From Rhinopithecus roxellana (Eukaryota > Chordata > Mammalia > Primates > Cercopithecidae): a stretch of DNA of 64,000 nucleotides. A program made the position numbers and the translations under genes. This document shows, piece after piece, positions 1 through 12,110 of the stretch. The stretch is from contig NC_044559.1 of NCBI RefSeq assembly GCF_007565055.1, positions 103,562,759 through 103,626,758 of the forward strand, given 5' to 3'. The notes under the pieces were generated by a model. The model searched no databases. It saw only the letters and a list, made by a program, of their open reading frames with translations, and was not told the DNA's origin. How positions within the stretch are numbered: position 1 is the first letter of the stretch; the number at the start of each line of letters is the position of its first letter.

Positions 1-1456
1 TGTTTAGTTTTATAAGGATTGCTAAACTGTTCTCCATAGTGGTTGTACTAATTTACATTCCTACCGACAGTGTAAAAGAGTTTCCTTTTCTCCATATACT
101 TGCCAGTATTTATTATTGACTTTCTTTTGGATAAAAGCCATTTTAACTTGGGTGAGATGATATCTCATTGTAGTTTTGATTTGCATTTCTCTAATGATCA
201 ATGATGTTGGGTACCTTTCCATATGCCTACATGCCATTTACATTTATTCTTTTAAGAAATACCTATTCAGATCTTTTGCCCATTTTAAAATCAGATTATT
301 AGATACTTTTTCCTATTAAGTTGTTTGAGCTTCCTATATATTCTGGTTATTAATTCCTTATCATATGAGCAGTTTGAAAATATTTTCTTTTATTCTGTAG
401 GTTGTCTCTTCACTTCATGGATTGTTTTTTATTCTGGTGCAGAAGCTTTTAACTTGATGTGATCCTATATGTCCATGTTTGCTTTGGTTGCCTGTGTTTG
501 TGGGGCATTACTCAATAAATCTTTGCCTAGTTCAATGTCTTTTTTTTTTTTGTAGCTTCATAGTTTGAAGTCTTAGATTTAAGTCTTTAATCTACTTTTA
601 TTTGATTTTTGATTATGATGAGAGATAGGAGGTTATTTTTATTCTTCTGCATATGGACATCCAGTTTTCCCAGCACCATTTATTGAAAAGACTGTTCTTT
701 TCCCAATATATATTCTTGGCACCTTTGTTGAAAATTAGTTTGCTGCAAATATATGAATCTATTTGTGGGTTCTGTAGTCTGTTCCATTGGTTATGTGTCT
801 ATTTTTATGCCAGTGCCATGCTGTTTGTGTTACTATAGCTTCATAGTATAATTTGAAGTCAGGTAATGTGATTATTCCAGTTTCATTCTTTTTGCTCAAG
901 ACAGCTTTGGCTACTTTGCCTCCTTTGTGGTTCCATATAAATTGTAGGGGTTTTTTTCCCCTATTTCTGTGAAAAGTGTCATTAGTTTTGATAGGGATTG
1001 CATTGACTCTGTGGATTGCTTTAGGTAGTGTGAACATTTTAGCAATATTTATTCTTCCAACCCATCAATGTCCTTCCATTTTTTCTGTTCTTTTCAATTT
1101 ATTGCATTAATGTTTTATAATTTTCATTACTGAAATCTTTCTCTTCTTTAGTTAATTCCTAGGTATTTCATTTTATTTGTAGCTTTTGTAAATGAAATTA
1201 TTTTCTTGATACCTTTTTCAGATTTTTTGCTATATGACATATGGAAATGCTACTAATTTTTGTATGTTGATTTTGTATCATGCAACCTTACTAAATTTAT
1301 TTATTACTTGTAATAGTTTTTTCATGTGTCTTCAGGTTTTTTTTAAAATATAAGATCATATAATCTGTAGATAGAATAATTTGATGACTTATTTTCCAGT
1401 TTTGAAGCCCTTTATTTCTTTCTCTTTCTGATCTAGCTAGGACTTAAAATGCTGTA
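1..1456 (-). mobile_element. LINE-1 fragment, antisense, 3' half of ORF2 (cut by window edge)
   Basis: Read on the minus strand this is the second half of L1 ORF2. Plus-strand landmarks include the antisense forms of the ORF2 C-terminal region near 140-200 (gatatctcattgtagtttt), the 'cagcaccatttattgaaaag' block near 673, and 'tctagctaggactt' near 1434. The 5' truncation lies near 1456, after which no L1 can be followed. The 3' end is outside the window. Divergence from modern L1 and many stops suggest an older primate L1 (L1PB/L1MA class). The subfamily is a guess; the L1 identity and orientation are secure. Confidence 0.9.
759..1037 (-). pseudogene. LINE-1 ORF2 remnant (region after the RT domain)
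   Basis: A 92-codon open stretch inside the antisense L1 at 1-1456. The translation carries L1 ORF2p landmarks in order: 'KAIHRVNAIPIK', 'FIWNHKGGKVAKAVLSKKN', 'ITLPDFKLYYEAIV' and 'WHWHKNRHI'. These correspond to the segment between the RT domain and the C-terminal cysteine motif. There is no upstream RT or endonuclease in frame, so it is a surviving open fragment of a dead retroelement and not a gene. Confidence 0.85.
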
Positions 1457-4400
1457 GTTTTTTAAACATCAAGTAGATACTTATAAAAGTAATATACTTT
1501 TCAACATTTCAAATAATTTTTCATATGAAAAACATATTTTAGATTTGTTACAATGAACATTACAAAGAAATTTAGAGACCCTTCAATCTAACTCTCTGAT
1601 ACTGTAGATAGCCTAAGATGAATAGATATTAAGTATATTTTTCTGGATCACAAAGACTGTTACTAACAAGTGGAAGATGAAGTCTCACATTACCTCATTT
1701 CTGTTCAGCATTTTGGCCTTATAGCTGGCTCTCTCTCTTAATTTATTCTCATCATTAGGAAAGAAAATGAGGTAGAGCTTTAAGATCAACAGTGCTTTAA
1801 TATTGACTCTAAGTAAACATCAGTTATGCTATAACTCACTACCATCATTTCAGTTTTAAGTATTTATTTTTGCTTCATTTCTATATTTTTATTGGCAGCA
1901 TCTAGTGTTTCTGTTTTGTTAATTGTTTTGTATCCTTTTAAGATTTATTTACATTGTAATAGAATTTCCTAAAAATGTTTTAATGCTCTTTATTGTTAAC
2001 AGAGCTAACATAGAAGCAAAATATTTTCAAATGTAATAGAACTTTCTTTCTCTAAAAGAATATCATAAAGGATCTCTGGTTTAAAATGGCTGACTGAATA
2101 TATGCATGCATTTTTACTAATTCCTCTAAAGTACCCATAAATGTGTGCATGTGTAAGGCACTGACACTAGATGAGGAATGTCAACTAATTTTGTAAAATA
2201 AAAAATGAAAAAATGTGTGGACTAGTAGAATGTATTAAAAGAGGGAAAAATCAACAAGAAGAAAGCCATTTGTATCACTAAACCCCCAACATATTCTTCA
2301 GTGAACAATATCAATAGCTATAAGATATTAACCAAGAGAAAGCATCTATCAACACTGGTATTTAGGCATACTCCTGATTACCTGCCTCTTAATTCGGAAA
2401 CGATGGCTGTTATTATTTAGGCTCTGTCTTTACTCATAGAGTTGATCACACTTTGTAAAGCCCTATTGATACATATAAATTTAGATCCAAAACTCAAATT
2501 TAGTTTGAGTAGTACCTTATCATAAACAGAGTCCTATACAAACAAAACCATGAACTTAGAGGAAATTATGAAAATGTAGGTAACAATAGATGATGTCAAT
2601 AAAGCCTGTAAGAATCTCTGTAGAGCTGAGAATAGACATAATATTCATGAAATAAGATCAAATTTTCATGAAATGGTAATATCCTTAGCATAAGAAACAA
2701 CTTTTAGAAATTAAAACCATTACATCGTAAATAACAAATTTGAAAAACTTTTATAATCTTGAGTAAAAATATAAAGTGTCATGTGCAAGGAAAAATATGG
2801 CAAAATAGCAGGATTCATCTCGTTGATCCAAGGTCTGGCTCATAGTAGTTCCAGAAATATGTAAGATAGAAAATATATGGTCAATAATTAGCAGAAAATT
2901 ATAACAATGCTTTGTGCAAAGTTAATGACATGAGTTTCCAACCTGAAAGAACTCACATAATATGAGCAAAATCAGTGATCAAGGAGCAAGATAAACATCA
3001 AATGCTGATGTCCAGAATAAAGACACAATGCTAAGGGTAAAGAGTAAATGTGAAGGTTAGCAACCAAAACCCCACTACCACCAAAACAGCAGCAAAAGCA
3101 GAATCTCTAGATAAAAAATCAGTAGGTGATTTCTCAGGAGTAATATAGATAAGTAAAGAAAATAGAATTATGCCCTTAAATTGTGAAAGAAAAGCATTAA
3201 CAACCAGAATTGTATATCTATCCAAGAAATAAAAAAAAGTTTGACAACATAAGAGAGACATTTTTAGATATTCAGAATCTAAAATAATTTTTTTCTGTAC
3301 ATAGATATACTCCACCATCAAAAGGTGGGGAGGATATAGGAGCTGACTTATTCTACAGTAAGAAATGACTGACTAACTTCAGCTAATGTTCAAAAAAGAA
3401 AAATCAAGACATAACAATATAATGTTATTTTTTAGAATTCTTGACATTAACAATAAAAGAAAAATAGTGAAGAAATGTAAAGTGCTTATAAACTTAAATC
3501 AAATGTGGAATTTGTCACATTTTTTCTTGATCAATACCCAGATCCTTTTATCACCAATCACTTGTCCTCATCTTTATTTGATATCTGAAAAATGTAACCG
3601 CTCACAGGTAATTTTGAATTGCTTTCCTTTTTCTTCAAGCATCTTCCTCCTTACCCTTTATACAAAGCCTGGAAAACAGGGGAAACCATCCAGTTCAAAA
3701 ACTGACAGGGAATCAAGAAAATATTATTAAAGCTATAGAAAACCTCACATAAAAATTTAATATGATTGGGCAGATGGTTATACTCAACAGGTGAAACATG
3801 TGCTATCAAAATAGAATAATGTAATATGTAGATGTATGTGCTCTTCAGGTTGGAGATTGAATCCAACTCTTGTTTTAATTTAGGCACACTTGGATTCTGG
3901 CTTAGAATTGGATATGAACTCTGAATATAGCTATTTATGCTGTTCATGTTGAGATGTTTAGAGATGAGCTCTGAAAAGTCTGAATGCTGTTGCACATTTA
4001 CTGCCCCACTAAAAAGATTTAAAAAATTTAAAAAACACAATTGATCATCCAGAAAAAGGGTAAGAAAACCTGATTATCCTAGACGTTGAAGTGACCACCA
4101 TTAGAAACATAACACATAACGGCGACTCCTCAATCAGCAGTTCTGATCTGGATTGATCATCTCCACAGATAACGATGATTTATCCTCTAGTTCAGGATGA
4201 CAAATGATCAGGGCTGAGTCTTTGGTCTGGGAAATTTTTGCTCAAGAGGACAAGAATAAGACTATAAACCCTCACTGTAATATTTATTTTATTTTAAGAC
4301 AGTGATGAAATCAATCTCTCTAACCAAATTGTTTGCTATCTGAGCAATTAAATATTAATCTAACAATTTTCTTACCAATAATTACTCCAAGGTTTCTGTG

Positions 4401-5151
4401 TTAAAGAAGTCAAACAACTCTAAATGATTATGTCACAAAATTATCCAGTCTCAAAAAGCAGTCCCCTTAAAAGACAACTGAAGCTCAACAAGCTCAACAA
4501 GCTCGTAAACATTCATTCATAATTTGCCCTTTTTAAGACCAAGATTCTTTCAAAGTAGAGTTCTTTCTTATTGTGGTACTTTTAATGAACTTAACTTTGC
4601 ATTGTCAACAGATGGTACACTGGTTTTTTGTGGGGAATTGATATTCAGCAGGGATTTCTTTCACCAACTAACCAGGCTGGTTAAAAAATCAAAGCCCAAA
4701 TATGCCTGAGATACAAGCCATGAATGTACTGTCTTCTAATAAATAACTTTTGATTCACTGAGAGCCATGGTAGAGCAACGATGCTTTTGCTTATAGAAAA
4801 AGTCGATTTGACCTCTTTACATTTAGTCTTACTTTTAGTTCCTCATCTTCAGTGTGCTTGGAAATTATTTTCAAGAAAATAATATGGGTGTGAACACTAA
4901 CTCCTTGTCCAGTAATCCCTATGATTTTATTGAAAAGTACTTTGTTTATTACTTTAGTTCTGCCACCTAGAAGACTTTTGTTTTATTCATGTCTATGGAA
5001 ATCCTGAATAGTGCCTGGGATCTCATTGTACTCCATCATATTTGTTGAATTAATGAAAATATTAACTTATTAATGGTTTTTAACTTTCTATTCACTTCTG
5101 ACACCCATGGATTCAATTTCTTTCTCAGGCGAATATCTCCTTATATAAAAC
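1457..5151. other. No recognised gene or repeat
   Basis: AT-rich sequence of about 3.7 kb with only short open frames on both strands. None has a recognisable domain, codon pattern or splice structure. The only local structure noted is a short direct repeat of 'aagctcaac' at 4481-4504 (two full copies plus a partial). The stretch may contain decayed old repeats that I cannot identify by eye. Confidence 0.5.
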
Positions 5152-5471
5152 TATGTATTGGCCAGGTGTGGTGGCTCACGCCTCTATTCCCAGCACTTTG
5201 GGAGGCCAATTTGAGTGGATCACAAGGTCAGGAGTTTGAGACTAGCCTGGCCAAGATGGTGAAACCCTGTCTCTGCTAAAAACGCACACACACAAAAAAA
5301 TTAGCTGGGCATGGTGGCACACACCTGTAATCCTAGCTACTCAGGAGGCTGAAGCAGGAGAATTGCTTGAACCCGGGAGGCGGAGTTTGTGGTGAGCGGA
5401 GATCGCGCAATTGCACTCCAGCCTGGGCAACAAGAGTGAAACTTCATCTAAAAAATATATATGTATGTATT
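5152..5471 (+). mobile_element. Alu element, full length, with target-site duplication
   Basis: The Alu body runs from 5160 ('ggccaggtgtggtggctcac') to about 5455, with left arm, middle A-rich linker ('acacacacaaaaaaatta') and right arm ('ctccagcctgggcaacaaga'). The short A-rich tail has degraded into a TA/TG stretch. The octamer 'tatgtatt' occurs just before the element (5152-5159) and again after the tail (5464-5471), the expected target-site duplication. The sequence looks like AluS or late AluJ. The feature span includes the duplications. Confidence 0.95.
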
Positions 5472-5784
5472 GTATATTATATTTTATTTGCTATTTCTAG
5501 GTATTTGTAGCCTGAGGGTTTCTGTTCTGATCTTACTGGTCTTCTCATGTTATCAACCAGTATCTCATCCACTGCACCTTATAAAAAATTGGGAAGGAGG
5601 GAGGAGAGAAAAATCTGAAGGACTAATTTAAACCTGAATGAACTGTTTAGATTTCTGAACAGTACTAAATTTTAATTTTGAGTTTATTAATTTTAGACAT
5701 TGTTTGCTCCCCAAAACACGGTAGTGCTTATGAAGGAGATAAAATCAGCAATAGAGAAGTAAGAGTTGCATTTGTTTTTTAAAA

Positions 5785-6195
5785 GTAACTTTATTAAAGC
5801 ATAACTGATGAGTGACATTGTATGTATTTATGGTGTAAAATGTGATGCTTTGATATGTATCTATAGACACTGTGGAATGACTAAACCAAGCTAAATCATA
5901 TATCCATCACCTCATATACTTATTTCTTGTAGTGATAACATTTAAGATCTACTCTTTTGGAAATTTCAAGTATCCAATGCATTGTTATTAATTGTAGTTA
6001 TCAGACTATACAATAGATCCCCAAAACTTGTTAATCTTGTGTAACAGAGACATTGTACCATTTGACCAATATCTCCCCATTCCGCTCTCACCCTTAATCT
6101 CTGGCAACTACCGGTCTACCCTGCTCTGTGAGTTTCAGTTTTTTTCAGTTCCACATTTAAGTGAGAGCATGCAGTACATTCTTTTTTGACAACAC
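5785..6195 (-). mobile_element. LINE-1 3' end, antisense (L1M type)
   Basis: On the plus strand the series 'tgtatttatggtgtaaaatg', 'atatccatcacctcatatac', 'attgttattaattgtagtta' and 'aagtgagagcatgcagtaca' follows, in reverse complement, the 3' UTR and extreme ORF2 end of mammalian L1M-type elements. The fragment is strongly 5'-truncated at about 6195. Divergence is high, so subfamily is not assigned. Confidence 0.75.
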
Positions 6196-8059
6196 CGTGG
6201 TCGTGTTAGTAAATTAGTGACTCAACATTATATACCTTTTTCAGAGGCTTCCTCAGATTCATTTTTGTGCATGAGAAATCTTGTTATAAGTGCTGTGTTC
6301 ATTTTATATGTATTATAACTAGGATTTTTTTTTTCTTTCAGAACAATTTAAAATATATCTCTTGCCAGTGAGTCCAGGGCATAGAGGAAATTGTTTGCTG
6401 TTCCTCAGGCAGGACACTTTTTCTTTTTTCTTACCCTCTCCATTCCTTCTTCCCAACTAAAGAATTGTTTTCTCCTATAAGAACATATCAATTTAGTGCT
6501 ATGATAGGACAGTATTTGTAAGAGGAAGGTATTTATCTGATAAATGTTCCACTTTGAAACATCTGAATAAACACATGGTACTGACTTAGGATGACCTTGC
6601 TTACAAGGATCCACAGTCTTGCCACTGGTTAGTGGACTCTAGCCTTGATCACAAAAAGTGCCAGCAAGATGGATCCAGGACTTTAAAAGACAGAAAGTTG
6701 TAGAAAAAGATGATGGGAAAGATTCTAGGAAGAAGAATAGTAAATTCAGTGCCCATCTAAAATCGAAATATAACTTTTGAAATATAACTCATTTTTAAAA
6801 ATAATCCTTTGGTGTTCTAAATATGTTTATGATAAACTATAATTATTTTATTGTACCTACACATTTTTTTGAGATGCTGGATTAATGCTTCAGTTCAAAA
6901 TTTGGGAACTTACTGTGTATTTAATATAACATTAACGGTTAGTCTCATCTTCTCTGTTCTATGCACCCTTTCCAAAAAAATGTGACTTCATGATTTACTC
7001 AGTATCTGCAGTAAATGGTGAGAATTTTGCTAAAATATATGGTGAATTGCTTTAGTTGACTTTCTAAAGTTTACGTTATAGTAATATGGAGAAATAAACT
7101 GGGAATGTTGAAAATAAGTAAGACAGTATGTTGAGTTGGCTTGTAAAAATGATCAAGAAAAAGAGGACCTGAGGGAAAGTAATTAAAAATTCTAAATCTG
7201 GAACCACACAATGTTGTGGTTTAATATGAAGTTACTTAAAACTGATGCAATCACTCAGACCTCAAAAAAAAAAAGTCTTTTTATTTATTGTCTTTTTATT
7301 TTCAGGATACTTTGTAATTATAAGAATTTAAAATGTAAACTATAAGTCAGTAGTTATAATTTAGCTGATTTCACCTAAAAGTACTTAAACTAATTTCACA
7401 TATAGCCCTAATATGCCAATATTGTTACATTTCTTATAATCAGAAAAAGTTAAGTGCTTTGTTACCCTTAACATATATGCAGTTAAAATTAATTTACAAA
7501 TTGAATTCCTGATTTTTAGCAGTAAAACCAATGTACAGTATATCCAATCAAGTTTGTCTTATAGGGCTAAATCATCAAATATACTATTGCTTATCCAAAA
7601 ACCAAATCGAGAGATGGCTAAAAGTTTGGCTTCCCCTAATAATTTAAATTATTTGTGTCACCTATATTTCAATAAAAAGGAGAATTCTGAGATCCATTAT
7701 GATACACCACTGCTGTTTTAATGCATTGATGTAACAAGCTGCTGAACAATTATAGCTTCAGATTATACTTTGAAAGAATATGAAACTTATTCAATAGAAG
7801 CAGCTTTTGGTTTTATGCTGAGCATGGCTTTAAAAATTTTTTTTCTTAGTACTTCCAAATTCCAAGAAGAAAAAATTTCATTTGAAATTCTCTCTGTTTC
7901 TGTCTGCTTTCCTGATAAGTAGCTAGACCAAAGAATGGTTTGGGAAAATGCATAATTTTTCCATAATCTCCGTACACTAGTTATGTTAAAGTTGCTTGAA
8001 ATCAAATATGCAGATAGACTTCACCTAGACATATCCAAAAAAGAAATTCTTTGAGGTCC
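6196..8059. other. No recognised gene or repeat
   Basis: AT-rich unique-like DNA. Open frames of about 70 codons at 6405-6614 and 7787-8005 (minus) show no domain and no coding signature. A short A run lies at 7264-7274. I see nothing else in this stretch. Confidence 0.5.
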
Positions 8060-8755
8060 TGTTGCTCTTGACTGTTACCCATACTCCACTAACCCATGTC
8101 TTCGTGTTCCTGGACAGAACCGAGGGTCAGGCTGCTTATTCTCACAGCCTAATATTAAGATGCAGATGTCTGGGAAAGAAGAGAGTTTATTTCTGTAACC
8201 AGGTACAGAGAGAAGACTGGGAAAATATCACCAGATCAACTCAAAATTACGAAGTTTTCCAGAGCTTCTTTACCTTCTAAGCTGTATGTCTATGTGTAAG
8301 TGTGCATTCATCTAAAGACAGAAGTGATTAACTTCTAATCTATAACTAAAGTCTGAGTTCTGAAAACCATCCTCTGGAGTCTCAGTAAATTTGTTTACTC
8401 TAGATGGGCCCAGGTGCTGGGGTGATTACCCTTATCTTGTCTCTTGCTAAATCATGGAGGTTTGGGGAGTTCCTTTAGACTCCCAATAAAACTTGTTTGT
8501 GAAGGTCTGGGGAGTTTCTTCAGACCCCCAATAAAACTTGTTTAATCCTAAGCAGGTCCTGTTAAGAATTCCTTCATTATCTTGTCATGCTTCAAGGCCC
8601 AGGCAAAACTCTTGGTGGGCTTTTTTTTACGGTCCAGCCTTTATATGAGGGCTCTGGTTCTATCAGCTTTTAATATTTGACTTAACCCCTCAGTGCTGAA
8701 ACAGTTGTCATGGAGGCCTGTTTGTTCAGCTGTTTGTGAGACCTGACCTGCTACA
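8060..8755 (+). mobile_element. Probable solitary endogenous retrovirus LTR (family uncertain)
   Basis: This roughly 0.7 kb block differs from the flanking AT-rich DNA and reads like an LTR in plus orientation: a 5' segment with 'gatgcagatgtctgggaaag' and 'aggtacagagagaagactgg', then 'tggaggtttggggagttcc' followed by two AATAAA signals (8485-8490 and 8530-8535). The TG start (8060) and CA end (8755) are guesses, and I could not find a clear target-site duplication. No internal retroviral genes are attached, so it would be a solo LTR. The wording resembles ERV1-class LTRs from memory, but I cannot name the family. Confidence 0.5.
8459..8543 (+). repeat. Tandem duplication carrying two poly(A) signals inside the LTR-like block
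   Basis: Two 40-bp copies, 8459-8498 and 8504-8543, are separated by five bases. Both run from 'ggt(t/c)tggggagtt' through 'cccaataaaacttgttt', with a few substitutions between them. Each contains AATAAA, so the LTR would have carried two tandem polyadenylation signals 45 bp apart. Confidence 0.9.
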
Positions 8756-10169
8756 TTAGTCTCCAAAATCAATTTGTATTTATTGATTAAAATATGTATA
8801 AATTGTCCCTTAGCTCTAGAAATATAAGAGCTGAAGTCATAACTTTCTGCAACAAGGATGTATATAATATTCTTTGGGCTCCATCCTTTATCTAAGGTTT
8901 GGTTAATTTTATTGTTTCTCTATAGAAATACTCTGAAGTTAAATTTTTCCAATGTCTCAATAGACACATTCCTATAACAACGTTAACATTTTAAATGAAA
9001 AGCATTATGAATAAATTTTGAAATTTGGAAATAAAATTAGCCTAATGATTTCTTATTTATATGTCACAACCATTTAGCAAAATCATTTCACAGTAATTGA
9101 GGTTTTTAAGGCTAAGAAAGCAAGTAAAAAAAGCAGGCATATTAAAAGGCCTTATGATAAAAGTTATTAATGTGAATTATGATACTAAATTAGCATGTTA
9201 TCAGGAGAATAGTGAATAATTAATTTTCACCTGTCATTTCAATGTGTATAAATAAAAATTGTTATTATAAACTTAATTATATAAAACATCCATTTAGATA
9301 ATATAGAATTCAAATATGTTATAGTAATCAACATTAGCACTATAAAAATTATGATAAATGTTAATATGATTATTACTAATATTTTAATTGAGGTTTACTT
9401 TTATTAAAACCAATTATGAAAAATTCCCCTCCACATTCAATTTTTACAAAATTAAGAGAAAACAAGAAAAATGCACATAATTTGGAAAATGGCCATGATA
9501 AACCTTTTAAGATGTAGTATGTTGTAGTTTAACACCATCCAAACAAAAACAACAAGAGTGATGTAGTATTTAGTAATGATGGTGAATAAAAGCATAATAA
9601 AAACTCCTCTTTTCTGAAAAACAAGTTAAAATATATTTGTTAATTTAAAAAAAACTTGAATAGTTTTGAACGCAAAACATGTGCCAGGAAGAGGAGAGTT
9701 CACTGAAAGACGAGGCCATGCTGTCCGTGGAAGTTAGATGATATTCAAGACCTTAGGAAGGTGCTGGGGCCTTACCGGGGTCCAGCTCAAAAAACCACAT
9801 TCATAATTGAACATAGGAGATGTAATGAAATAATTATTAAGTTGGTAAAAGATATTCATTCTAAATAGGGGTAAAGAAAACACATAATACAGTAATAGCA
9901 AAACTAAGAGATGTCTGCAAGCTGGGAGACCTCAATATTAAATGATGTGCTAAATCCCCCACCCACAGTTAGTGCTTATCACTCTGAACAGCAAACTTGA
10001 CCAGGTACAGAAATAGGGCCCAAAGACATAACATCTAATAGATTCAGAACACTGCCAGTATTCATGTAGCGTATATATTTTTTCCTATGTCCTTTGCTAA
10101 CTAAAGTCATTTGGTGCTAAACTTGTGTTTTATGTGAACCTAATTGTCTGTGTGGACCTTTGTGATCAT
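8756..10169. other. No recognised gene or repeat
   Basis: Very AT-rich unique-like DNA. A small GC-richer patch near 9660-9790 ('gaggccatgctgtccgtgg', 'cttaccggggtccagctc') may be a decayed repeat, but I cannot place it. Confidence 0.45.
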
Positions 10170-10183
10170 GCAGCGATAGGTGT

Positions 10184-10220
10184 ATGTGTGCACGCACACA
10201 CACACATACACACACACAAA
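10184..10220. repeat. Imperfect (CA)n microsatellite
   Basis: An alternating purine-pyrimidine tract of CA units, interrupted by TA and GCA, inside a longer TG/CA-rich neighbourhood (10160-10340). Confidence 0.9.
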
Positions 10221-10899
10221 GAGCAAGTGGTAGAATATCATATATGTTATACCAGTCTAATCCTATTTTCATAAAAATAAGAACGATAAAGCAGAAACAA
10301 TCTGTATGTATTTATCTGTGCATGCATGTGTGTGCATTGTGTTCCTAAAGTTTGATAAACCTTGTTTATGATGAGGGGAGAGATCTAGCTTTGCTAACAA
10401 CAGTGAAGGAAAAAGAAACATCTACTTATAATTTTACTGTAAAAAATAAACATCTGTTCATTTTGTAAAACAGCAGCTCTATTTGAAAAAATCATATTAT
10501 GATGGATATGTCATTTTGCATTTTCCAAAATCTATAGGATGTACAGCACAAAGAACGAACTTCAATATAAATTATGGACTTTGGCTAATAGTAGTATATT
10601 AGTATTGGTTCATTAATCGTCATAAATGTTCCACACAAAAAAATAAACTGTGACCTCTGTGCAGGGGAGAAGTGTGTGTATGAGGATTCTCTGTCCTTTC
10701 CACTCCATATTTTGTAAATCAAAAACTGCTCTAAAAAACTAAGTATATAAATTACAAAGCAATCAATATGCAAAATAATGGAAAATAATTATGGCATAGA
10801 ATTTTTTTAAGTTGTTGTATCAGTTGACCAGAAATGCTGTTGAGGTTTTGGAAAAGACAAAGCAGGTAGTATTTTAAAGTAGAAAAGACACAAATCTAA

Positions 10900-12110
10900 G
10901 ATAAACCAAAGTGCATAGTTCCCCAAAGGAGTCACCAGAGAGCTCCAAATCTAGCATAAATTACGCTAAGATCTGGGAAGGACGTGGGTAGGAGAACTGT
11001 GTTTGTAAATTGCTGCAGACGCCAGCCTGTGTTTTTCCTCCACAGAACTCACAGCTGGGAGTGGTAGCCTCTGCTCTTAGGTGAAATTTGGGACTTACTT
11101 TTTGTGGAAGAAATTTCACTCTGCCTAAGAAAAAGTCTAAGGAAGAATATTAGTTCCTGTGTAAAGAAACAGTGAACATTAGGGGCTCAGGAACTGAGGG
11201 AAGTGTAGAGAAGGAGGAAGGAGAGAGAGAATCAATCTTTCCTCCAAAGTGAAATAAGCTAATGTTCACCCTAGGTTTATCTTTGTCACAGCAGTTTGGG
11301 GGATTTTACTTCCTCATGTCAAATCCACACTCTCTCTGGAGTAGCTGGTCTATCAACACTCCCATCTGGCAGAGAAGTCAATTAGGGAAATATACTTAAC
11401 ACAGCTAGAGAGGTAAGTTGCACCAGACATCTGTACTAAATAAGGGAATCTTGCTTTCATAAATTTGAATGGAAAAGCAGAAAGTAGCACAAGCAACAGA
11501 TAATTTAAAGAAAAACAAAATGAACAAAAAACACTCAAATGACCAGAGAACTGACTCTAAGGATTGACATTATTAGAGGACTAGAAAATAACTTAAAATA
11601 TATGTTAGGTATTCCTAGAGGATTGAGAGAATTTTTTTTATACACAGAATACAGAAGTTAATGTAAAGATGAACAAAATGAAAGAAAGAAGAGTTTTTGG
11701 AAAATTAGAGTGTGACTATTGATATAAACAATCCACTGGATAAATGAATGAAACTATATTAAACTTGTACTGTGAAATAAGATGAGTGAAATTTGAACAT
11801 ATCTTGAGTATACATAGGAAACCAGTTGATTATTTACTGAAAGTTAAGTGGAATACAAATCCAGAAAGCATTATATTTGTGTGCCAAATTTTCATAAAAA
11901 ATAGAACAGATCAAATGGAGTTGAGAGAAACAAAGAAAAAAAACAAGAAAAATTCACAAAGCTAAAGATAGTAATTCTTTGATTGAAAGTATCAACCCAC
12001 ATGATAAAGAGAACGAACCCCCAGAGACTCAACTTTGTAAAGTTTCAGAACCAAGTAATAAGGAACAAGAACTAAAATATTTTGGCAGATACTTCATAAT
12101 GTTTTTCTTT
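10900..12110 (+). mobile_element. Possible very old LINE-derived sequence (HAL1/L1M-like), low confidence
   Basis: A-rich sense-looking stretches such as 'aaaaacaagaaaaattcaca', 'gagaacgaacccccagagac' and 'taaggaacaagaactaaa' have the style of the 5' part or ORF1 region of old mammalian LINEs. No landmark is strong enough for assignment. It could equally be unrelated AT-rich DNA. Confidence 0.25.

Noticed and set aside
8060..8755. Naming the LTR-like block as a specific ERV family
   Set aside because: I could not match it to a consensus from memory with enough certainty, and no TSD was found.
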